From: Paraspadella gotoi | Taxonomy: Eukaryota; Chaetognatha | Direction of reading: 5' to 3' | NCBI GenBank assembly: GCA_051294375.1 | Contig: CM119267.1 | Location: forward strand, 5,006,619 to 5,070,618 | DNA: 64,000 bases | Shown here: positions 1-7,905 of the stretch, piece by piece | Numbering within the stretch: the stretch's first letter is position 1 | Layout of the letters: each line of letters opens with the position of its first letter | The notes under the pieces: model-generated | The model's database searches: none | What the model was told of the DNA's origin: nothing | What the model saw: only the letters and a program-made list of their open reading frames with translations | Translations under genes and position numbers: made by a program

Positions 1-1370
1 TTCTCATAAAATTGTTTGCTTCATCCTCCTGACAGAGAAAGAACAGATAGTACCCAAAAAATTGACGTAAATCAGCTTTGGCGCTAAATCAAATCTTTCA
101 AAAGTCACACTAATTGAAACTTAACGATTAAAAGTACACTTCCTTAGGCCTAATAGTAAGGTAAAACCATCGGAAATGAGAAAATCTGAGTTTTTAATTT
201 ATGTGCAAGAATAAACCCAATCTAAGAACCTTATAACATGTATTTAAAAATGTATTTAAATAATAATTACTGAAAAATATACATTGCCCTCAAAATTCGT
301 AAATAAGTATGCTAGTCGGAGATATGCATAAGTTTCACCCACGACCTGATAAAACTAATTGAATACCTGACACCGTCGTGTCCACGCATGGAACCACCTG
401 AGGGTAAAACCATCAGCAATCATAACCACGAGGACAGCCGTAAGCCTCGCTAGGGGCGTAGAAAACCCATTCAGCCTGGTTCCAAGCCTCGGACCCGAAT
501 TAACAGATAAGAGCTGCTAGACGTAGGGTTTAAAGCCCTCCATTAGCGAGTGTATTCCATCGTGCTATTTAAAATATAGTGAAAATATGATAAGAAAAAT
601 GTTATCTATGGACGAATATCAAGTTCGTTTTTCTTCCAAATGGTATGAGCGAGAAAGCACAAATTGAAAAGAAATAGTGAAAAAAAACATTATAAGAAAA
701 AATTCGCTATATATAAAAACGCTCAAAAAAGGATAGGTTGGCGTATAAGTGTAAATTAGTGTTTCGGGCCAAATCAATTTTGTAATTATATAAATTCTAT
801 TGACTTGACATTCGTCTACATTTACGATCAGAGCATTACGCGAAGAAAAGTCAGTCAACGTTGATGCTATCCAATGAATAAGGGTTTTCCTCTTCTTACT
901 TCTTCTTCCTTCTTCTTCCTCTCTTCTTTCTCCTCTCCTTCCATTCTCCTGAATAATTCATCTTCCATATTTTTTCGTTCCACCTTAAACATTTAGGGAG
1001 AGAATCGACGTCGAAACGCAAATCCCGACGGAATCGCGGGGAAAACAAATTTGGATCAAATTGGGACCGAATGTCGGACCCCCGGTGAATTCTGTTAATC
1101 TTTCACCGGTTTAGAATCACAGCTTACCTTCCGAAACTTTTCAACTTCGATAATCCTTTCGCATCGAATCCTTGTTCGACTTTTCCAGATTTTTTCACTG
1201 ATCCGATTTCTGACTCTCATTACGATCAATCCTCGTCTTTATTCAGGAATAAATCCTTAAAATCTAAACTTACAAACCGTAAGGATCATCTTTCACAGTC
1301 TTTGTTGGGCCATATTTTTCGAAACCGCCCGATATCAGGTTTTTCAGTTTTTTTTTTTTTTTTTTAAGTT
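1..1370. other. AT-rich intergenic DNA
   Basis: No gene is recognised. The stretch is AT-rich except for a GC-richer block at about 345-540, which has an 11-base B-box-like string near 478 but no convincing partner A-box and no open frame of note. Pyrimidine-rich CTTCTT repeats lie at about 890-945, and a run of 20 T at about 1350-1370 ends the stretch. Confidence 0.6.
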
Positions 1371-1377
1371 TAAAGAT

Positions 1378-1560
1378 TAGGTTAAAAGTGGGGGTAAGTT
1401 GTTTGGTTAAGGATTAATCTCAGGGATTTGGTTAGGGAGTAAGGTTAAGATTAGGGGTTAGGATTAGGGGATAATATTATGGATTAATGTTAGGGATTAA
1501 GGATTAAGGATTACGTTTGAGTAAGGGATTAGGTTATAAATTTTGAAAGAGATCAGGGTT
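1378..1560 (+). repeat. degenerate TTAGGG/GGATTA-like tract
   Basis: About 180 bp built from variants of GGTTAG, TTAGGG, GGATTA and TTAAGGA, all with the G-rich version on the + strand. The repeats are irregular in spacing and no two neighbours are perfect copies. Most arthropod telomeres are TTAGG, so this may be an old interstitial telomere-like tract. Simple-sequence drift is the alternative. Confidence 0.45.
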
Positions 1561-1904
1561 TAATTTAGTATTAAGTTTAAGTTCAGTTATTGAAGAACAG
1601 AAATTGGGCGTTTACGGAAAATAGTGCTTTTTGTTGATCGTTCAAAACACTGCCAACGTCGATAACCCCTAGTTTCCTCGTCCCTCTTTCCCCCTAAAAG
1701 CCCACCCTTTACCCCTCTCTTTCTCCTCCCCCCCTTAATACGAAAGAGATAACCCCCCGGGGATTAGCAAGACGAGAAGTCTTTTCCCCGCGGGGAAGAT
1801 CGAGTTTAGACGGCGGAATCATTTCGCTTCTTAGTCTCAAAAAGAAAAAAAACCTTGTAATCCTTTCGGATAAATTCGTTTGCCGCCGGTAAGTGTATGA
1901 GGAA

Positions 1905-1930
1905 GAAGAGAGAGAGAGAGAGGAGAATGA

Positions 1931-1976
<46 letters not shown>

Positions 1977-1978
1977 TG

Positions 1979-2010
<32 letters not shown>
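1905..2010. repeat. (GA)n microsatellite
   Basis: About 100 bp of AG/GA dinucleotide repeats with a few interruptions (GAGATGAG, GATGTAG). The long open frames across it are a by-product of the repeat. Confidence 0.9.
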
Positions 2011-3600
2011 AAGAGGTCATAAGGTAATAATAGCGCGGGAAAATGACGGCAAAGGCAATAGAAGAAGGTATCCCAGTCAAGAATTAGTTTGAAGGAAACA
2101 GTGCGGTGATTAGAAAAGTCACCGACCGAGCCCTTTTCATTTTTACTCGATCTCTTACACATTCGTGCTCGTCTTTAGCCTCTCTCCTCTGCTCTCTGAT
2201 CTCTGTTCTACTCTCATCTCTCTACTCGTCTCTCATTTGCTCAGAAAAAGCGAGGATCGATTCGGTTCTGTCACATGGTAGAGTTGTTAATTTCCCTCTC
2301 AACAGTTTCAAAAAGTTTGTTTTTTCTATTTTCGATAGATCCAAGCTTACCATTTTGCTACTTATCCTTTCTCATATTCAAAATGAGTTTAGGTGAGGGT
2401 GGACTCGTCTAGTTTTGGCGCAAAAACAACTGTACGACGACGACTAAACGATAATAAGTACATAGCGGAGGCCGAATATAAATTCAGTCGAGTTCAGCTA
2501 TAAACGATTTTATAAACTTACAAACTAAAAATTCACTATTAAGCAGCGTCAGAGGTAGCCAAATAATCAAAGCAGTAACGAATGACAACGTCCGGAAAAT
2601 GAGCAGTGTAATCACTACTAGTGATATATTATGTTACGAAAATAACTATCTTTAATATGCGAGGAAATCCAGCTTCTCTATCTTTTCCGCACGTGCTCTT
2701 TTGGCTCTTTATTATCTGACATCGAAATGCATCCATTCTAGGCGATCGACACGAACATCTTAGGCTCTTTCTTTTGTTTATTCTTAAGTACAGAATTCCG
2801 AAGGCAGTGTACAGCTGATTCTGATTGGTGCCCGTGATTTCGATAGATTTCGATTTAAGATTCTAATCGAATTCTACCCACGTCGGCATCTTCAGATCTC
2901 AAAGTTGTCACTGGGTTTTTAGTTCTTTTCAGAGCATAGAAACTCTTTTATCAGATATTCTCGGAATCTTATTTTTTGTGTGATCGGCTGGTTTGGTGGA
3001 CTTTTCTATGAAGAGAAGCATCTCTTTTTGGTTAATATTGGCTTCAGAAACAAGTAAGAAAGACACTTCTTAAAATTTATATATATTTGCTGAGTTTGTA
3101 CTAAATGTTTTGTTATTCCTTGCCGCAGGACTTCTAACAACTTAAGACTACACTTCTTCAGACTCACGTCAACATTTGTCAAATCCTGGGCTTCGTAGAC
3201 AGTCGTCATTTCGGCCTTAGCCGACGTCGTCTACTGAGACTTTGTCGTCAGCATCTCCAGGGCGTCTGGACCGGCGCCATCGTCTCTTCTGCGCCATTTT
3301 ACCCGATTCCATCTGGTCTTCAATGTGCAGAATTAGCCTAGTCAGTTAGAATTCAAAGACGCCACTTCTCCGAACTTAGTTCAATACATATCATATTAAG
3401 TTTAAACTATGATCATCACAAAAATAACAAAAAAACTAAAAAAAAAAATAAATACCTAAAAAACTCTATTTCGTTCATGGAACACTCATTGCATATGAAA
3501 TAATTAGAATATATCATGATGTTTCATACAAAACAATTTATTTAGCCCAAATATCAACAAGCAACGGTTATTTTCTCTCGGCCTCCGCTCTCTCTTTCAA
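2010..3600. other. intergenic DNA
   Basis: No recognisable gene. The only coding-like island is at about 3120-3310, described separately. The remainder is AT-rich with no open frame whose composition suggests a protein. Confidence 0.5.
3168..3209 (-). CDS. possible short first coding exon (weak)
   Basis: On the minus strand an ATG at 3209 opens the reading MTTVYEAQDLTNVD and then meets a perfect GTGAGT donor. Upstream on the same strand (3210-3310) the DNA is GC-richer than its surroundings and holds another ATG in an AAAATGG context that opens a 26-codon frame. This could be a 5' exon or a promoter-proximal transcribed segment. No downstream exon was found, and 14 codons prove nothing, so this is a pointer only. 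Confidence 0.15.
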
Positions 3601-3604
3601 CGCA

Positions 3605-3723
<119 letters not shown>

Positions 3724-3884
3724 GACTCGGCTTTCCTTCATAACCGGAGTCCGTTTTGCCGAACTGGATCGATGCCAGAACGATCTCCCTTTCCAGGCAG
3801 AAATAATGATCTCATTGGCCGAGACATAAAAGGCGAATCACCGCGCCGGCGCGACGCTGAGGTACCGGCGCTTATATTTTGGTC

Positions 3885-3925
3885 GTCGTTGTCGTTGTCG
3901 TTGTCGTCGTCGTTGTCGTCGTTGT
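3885..3925. repeat. (GTCGTT)n short repeat
   Basis: Seven or so copies of GTCGTT / GTCGTC trinucleotide-type repeat. It is one of many CGA/TCG tracts in the window. Confidence 0.7.
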
Positions 3926-3975
3926 GTTCGACAATATCGAAAGATCGTTGTTTTGATTGCGTCGTCGGCCATTTT

Positions 3976-4069
3976 GAAATTGGAACAACCAATATAAAAA
4001 TTATCCATTCATTTAATAAATAAGCCATCTTACCCCTGAATTTGGACAGGCTTTGGTGGTTTAAGGCCT
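3976..4069 (+). repeat. dispersed repeat family B, copy 1
   Basis: About 95 bp related to segments at 45092-45186 (+), 58358-58427 (-) and 61293-61385 (-). Shared landmarks in order are GAAATTGG(T/A)ACAACCAATATA, CCATTCATTTAATAAATAA and (C/A)CAGGCTT. The first landmark is an imperfect palindrome around ATTGG...CCAAT. Unrelated flanks indicate an interspersed element, perhaps the end of a short transposon. It encodes nothing visible. Confidence 0.7.
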
Positions 4070-4900
4070 CCATCACTCTTACAAGATTATAATATTATTT
4101 ATAGCCTTTATCATTATTAGTTATTTTTCGCCTCGTCATCGTTGCCGGCTTTTATCTTTCGTCTCCGGGGTATTATTATCAAGTTTGTTGTTGTTGTTGT
4201 CTTCGTTGTTATTTTCACACTTTCCGTCGTTGTTCTTATCATTGTCAAGGAAACGGAAAGGAATGCAGTCGTAGTAAAAAAAGTTATCTTTACTTTTACA
4301 GTTTTTCTCTCTTTTTTTTTTCTTTTTTTTTTGGCTTCGAATTCCTTGAAACTCAAAAGAGGAAAACGAATAAAGACCGGAAAAAAAAAATTGTTGCGAT
4401 ACTTTCTTACTTTTCTTTCCGTTTATTTTTTGTTTCGTTATTTTCTATTCGATATTTTCCTGCTTTAATTTCTTTCCTTCTTTTTCCTTCTTTTTTTTTC
4501 TTACTTTTTTGGCTTTTAGGTCTTCGCCTACTTACGATGATTTTTTTTAAATCACTTTTTACTGGTTAGTTTTTTTTCACGCATCAACGCATCGTTTTAA
4601 ACTAGTTTACGATGTTGTATAAAATTTTCTACTCTGATCTTCTGTAACTTAAAAAAACCTTAAAGAAAAAGTAATAAAGCTTAAAATATTATTCGAAATA
4701 ATATTAATATTAATTATGTAAATAATAATAAATAGTTCGCATCCTTGAACTTTTCCAAGACTCGTTTTTTTGTTTTTTTTTTTTTTTTGTTTTTTTTGTT
4801 GTTTTTTTGTTTTGTGCCACAAAAATCAACGAAAAATCGAAAATTTTGTTTTTTTCGCTCGAATTCGATTTTGGAATCGGATCAAAATCCAATTGTGGCA
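4070..4900. other. AT-rich intergenic DNA with T-rich runs
   Basis: T-rich and GTT-rich DNA ((TTG)n at about 4180-4215, poly-T runs at 4312-4332 and 4764-4815). No gene is recognised. Confidence 0.6.
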
Positions 4901-4902
4901 GA

Positions 4903-5175
4903 GAGAAATAGAGAGAGAGAGAGAGAGAGGAGAGAGGAGAGAGAGAGAGAGAGAGATGAGGAGATCGAGAGAGAGAGAGGAGAGTGAGAGAAGTATTGTG
5001 TCTCCCAGGGGAGTTAGTCAGGAACAAGGTGAGAACTTAGAAGACAAGAGAGAGAGAGACAGAGAGAGAGAGAGAGTCTGAACTTTAGAGATGTAATTGA
5101 AATCTGAACCTCTATTTATCCTTCTCTCTCTCTCTATCTCTCTATCTCTCTCTCTCTCTCTCTCTTTCTCTCTGC
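4903..5175. repeat. clustered GA and CT microsatellites
   Basis: GA arrays at about 4903-4990 and 5048-5076 face a CT array at about 5122-5172. The opposite polarity means the cluster could fold into a long imperfect hairpin. Confidence 0.85.
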
Positions 5176-5402
5176 CAATTTGCTTTTTGAAAGTTCCGTC
5201 TCCCCTTATCATCTTTAATTCCTGAAATATGTATCTCTTGCGGAAAATACTAACTCCAATCTCCTAATCCCATACACACTCTCGTCCCTATTGTAAAAGA
5301 ATGTGCCAGTGCCACCTCCTCCAAAAACCGGAAATGCCATCTTCTCGTGCTTAAACCCAGAGACGTCGAAGACCTTTCACTCACTCACTCTCGCCCGCGA
5401 GA

Positions 5403-5523
<121 letters not shown>

Positions 5524-5756
5524 CTCGCGCGGGACATTTTTATTAGAGAAGACGGGATAGGAGGCATTCGAGGGTTAGTTTTAGAGGGTTAAGGAGGGGG
5601 AGTGGGGCAGAGATAGAGAGGGACGGGGAGTGGGGGGGGGATGATGACTCGGGAGCGTAAAGCGGATGACCCTGGCGGCCGGAAGACGAAACTAATTCCC
5701 ACGGCCTCTGACTCTTAAGCGATGAAAATAAAAGGGGATCAGGCGTCGTACGTGGA

Positions 5757-5781
5757 NNNNNNNNNNNNNNNNNNNNNNNNN
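5757..5781. other. assembly gap, 25 N
   Basis: A 25-N gap, the size used for nearly all short gaps here. A CT array starts immediately to its right, so the break was probably caused by the microsatellite. Confidence 1.
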
Positions 5782-6127
5782 TCTCTCTCTCTCGCTCTCG
5801 CTCTCTCTCTCTAACTCTCTCTCGCTCTCTCGATACGTCTCTGTCTCCGTCTTTTTCCCCGGAGCAAATAACCAAAGCCTTTTTCCCTTCGCACCTTTTT
5901 TCAGCTCCAGACGGGAAAGAGTGTCACCCAAAGATTGACCCCTCACTACAGGGTGAACCAAATTTTTTTCATTTTCTTTTCTTATCTTGGAAACCGTGGT
6001 TCGGATATTAATATATTTAGGCTTCAGTTGCTTTTAGTTTCAAGTTGTGTTGTACAACGATGTTCGAAATTATGAAATAAATTTAACACTGTACTTAGGT
6101 ATCTTGGTAAGAGAGATAGAAAGAGAC

Positions 6128-6128
<1 letters not shown>

Positions 6129-6173
<45 letters not shown>
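6129..6173. repeat. (GA)n microsatellite
   Basis: A 45-bp pure GA run. It abuts the possible ATG at 6174. Confidence 0.9.
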
Positions 6174-6177
<4 letters not shown>

Positions 6178-6256
6178 AGACGGAAGCAAGTAAGCGGGAT
6201 AGCAGCACCGCGACTGCAGCAGCGGCAGCGGTGGGAGATATCGAAGAAAAGTTAGG
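6174..6256 (+). CDS. possible N-terminal coding exon (weak)
   Basis: An ATG directly after a GA run opens a 28-codon frame: acidic/basic N-terminus, Ser-Ser-Thr, a run of Ala codons (residues 13-19, one Thr inside) and a charged end (GDIEEKLG). The codons are mixed (GCA, GCG, AGC, ACC), so the Ala run is not a simple triplet repeat. A good donor (GG|GTGAGA, GT at 6257-6258) lies just before the in-frame stop at 6258-6260. No next exon was identified, so it may be chance. Confidence 0.2.
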
Positions 6257-6379
6257 GTGAGACTGAGAGAACAGGTCAAAGATTCACTCACCATGGAGAG
6301 AGGGAGACAGAGACGATAGAGAGCGAGAAGCGCAAGAGCGAGAGGGAGACGTTTTTGTTCTTGAGAATGTAAAAACGGA

Positions 6380-6799
6380 TGAAACACAGGAAGCTGAAAA
6401 AAATTAAAACAGTAAAATAAAAAAAATTAATGGTGAAGTCAAGAAATGTGAAACAATGAAGATAGTCGGTAACTGTTCAACGATATTAAAAACATTCACA
6501 ATCAAGAGAGGCCTAGTGAAGAGGAAAACGAAACAAAATATCTTTTAGAAAAAAAAATTAATTTGAAAAATCTGAAACAGCGGTAAAACCCGATTAGGAA
6601 AAATCGCGCGACAAAATCTTCAGAAATGAAAAGAAAAATGAGGACAAAGGAAAAAGATGAGAAAAAAAGAAAAGAGAAAAGAATAAGGAATAGGAAAAAA
6701 AGAAAAGGAAAAAAAAGGAAAGAAGAAAAGACTTAATCTGTTTTAGATGAAATCTTCGTCTCATCGCTAAGATGCGTCGCTCGCAAAGTCGTTAATCGT

Positions 6800-6800
<1 letters not shown>
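6380..6800. other. A-rich, polypurine intergenic DNA
   Basis: Strongly A-rich, with a nearly pure purine segment at about 6620-6735. No gene seen. Confidence 0.6.
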
Positions 6801-6836
<36 letters not shown>

Positions 6837-7047
6837 NNNNNNNNNNNNNNNNNNNNNNNNNNNNNNNNNNNNNNNNNNNNNNNNNNNNNNNNNNNNNNNN
6901 NNNNNNNNNNNNNNNNNNNNNNNNNNNNNNNNNNNNNNNNNNNNNNNNNNNNNNNNNNNNNNNNNNNNNNNNNNNNNNNNNNNNNNNNNNNNNNNNNNNN
7001 NNNNNNNNNNNNNNNNNNNNNNNNNNNNNNNNNNNNNNNNNNNNNNN
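6837..7047. other. assembly gap, 211 N
   Basis: The gap is flanked on both sides by CT dinucleotide repeat (6801-6836 and 7048-7075), so it probably spans a longer CT microsatellite. Confidence 1.
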
Positions 7048-7083
<36 letters not shown>

Positions 7084-7206
7084 TTCTTTTAATTTCTCCT
7101 AGATTCAATTGCGGTTTTCAACACTTGATAACCTTCATTCGTCTATACTATAGCTTTAATACTATATTTAATACTATATTTAATACTATAGCTTTAATTC
7201 TTTCTT

Positions 7207-7257
7207 GCTATGAGCTTAGATGGTAGAGCGCTCGCTTAGCTCAGGATCGATACCCGA
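7207..7257 (+). pseudogene. degenerate tRNA-Ala-like relic
   Basis: The D-arm/A-box portion (GCTTAGATGGTAGAGCGCTC), the anticodon 5' half with GCTTAGC and a T-arm/B-box-like GGATCGATACCCG are all recognisable as tRNA-Ala(AGC). The 3' half of the anticodon stem and the variable loop are missing and no acceptor stem forms. It is therefore a truncated tRNA copy or the head of a tRNA-derived SINE. Confidence 0.6.
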
Positions 7258-7380
7258 ATTCTCTATCGAGAGAATTCCCCTTTTATAAAATCCTTCTTAA
7301 AACATAATCTCGCTTCCCTTTTAATCTTTGGGTGTAAAATTTATAAACTTACGTTCTTTCGTCAACTACTTTTTACGTCA

Positions 7381-7452
7381 TCCTCGGTAGTATAGTGGTG
7401 AGTATCTTCGCCTGTCACGCGAGAGACCGGGGTTCGATTCCCCGCCGGGGAG
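7381..7452 (+). tRNA. tRNA-Asp (GTC)
   Basis: A 72-nt gene that folds as a complete cloverleaf. The acceptor stem TCCTCGG pairs with CCGGGGA with one T-G wobble, and the discriminator is G. The D arm holds TAGTATAGTGG, the anticodon arm is TTCGC-CTGTCAC-GCGAG with anticodon GTC, and the T arm is CGGGG-TTCGATT-CCCCG. No intron and no encoded CCA. The seventh acceptor pair is G-C. A run of T (TTTTAC) lies about 20 bases downstream, a weak pol III terminator. This should be a functional aspartate tRNA. Confidence 0.95.
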
Positions 7453-7582
7453 TACGTAGTGCGTAAAATCGTTTTACTATTTTACAAAAAGGAAATGAGT
7501 CATAACCACGAGTGATAAATATGAACTTTAGGACTTGTGGAGTGACAAGAAAAATATAAGAGAAAGACAAAAGTTGTTTAAA

Positions 7583-7645
7583 TTGAGGCGACCATCAGGA
7601 GAGAGGAAGTGTTTAGAGAGAGAGACCGGTGGTAAGTCGCCTCAA
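7583..7645. repeat. short inverted repeat upstream of the secreted-protein gene
   Basis: TTGAGGCGAC at 7583-7592 is the exact reverse complement of GTCGCCTCAA at 7636-7645, separated by 43 nt. It lies about 200 bp upstream of the ATG at 7836 and might be a stem-loop or a regulatory site. Confidence 0.5.
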
Positions 7646-7787
7646 AACAAATAAATGGTTGTTTGACTTTTTCCCGTCGTTCCTAAATATTTTATGATTT
7701 AACAATGAGTTTTATTTACTTTGAGAAAAATTTTTCGAACACCGCTCAGAAAAAAAATCAATATTGTAGAGACGATTGACTTCTTAC

Positions 7788-7792
7788 TCAGT
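7788..7792 (+). promoter_or_regulatory. possible initiator (TCAGT) of the secreted-protein gene
   Basis: TCAGT matches the arthropod initiator core and lies 44 nt upstream of the ATG. It is followed by a small tandem repeat of AGTAGAAGTCAA in the presumed 5' UTR. No clear TATA box sits 30 bp upstream, so the call rests on the initiator match alone. Confidence 0.25.
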
Positions 7793-7835
7793 AGAAGTCA
7801 AAGTAGAAGTCAAAGCAAAGTCAATTATATCCAAA

Positions 7836-7905
7836 ATGAAATTGTTTTTCGGAGCCCTGGCTCTTTGCTTGGCACTGACCGTGCAAGCAGTTGAACTTGA
7901 AGAAG
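7836..7905 (+). CDS. secreted protein, exon 1 (signal peptide)
   Basis: Encodes residues 1-23 plus the first base of codon 24. The donor is AAG|GTAGGT. The intron that follows is 238 bp. A separate signal-peptide exon is common in secreted arthropod proteins. Confidence 0.8.

Noticed and set aside
345-540. GC-richer block considered as an RNA gene or SINE
   Set aside because: A weak B-box-like string only. No A-box at a fitting distance and no foldable RNA recognised by eye.
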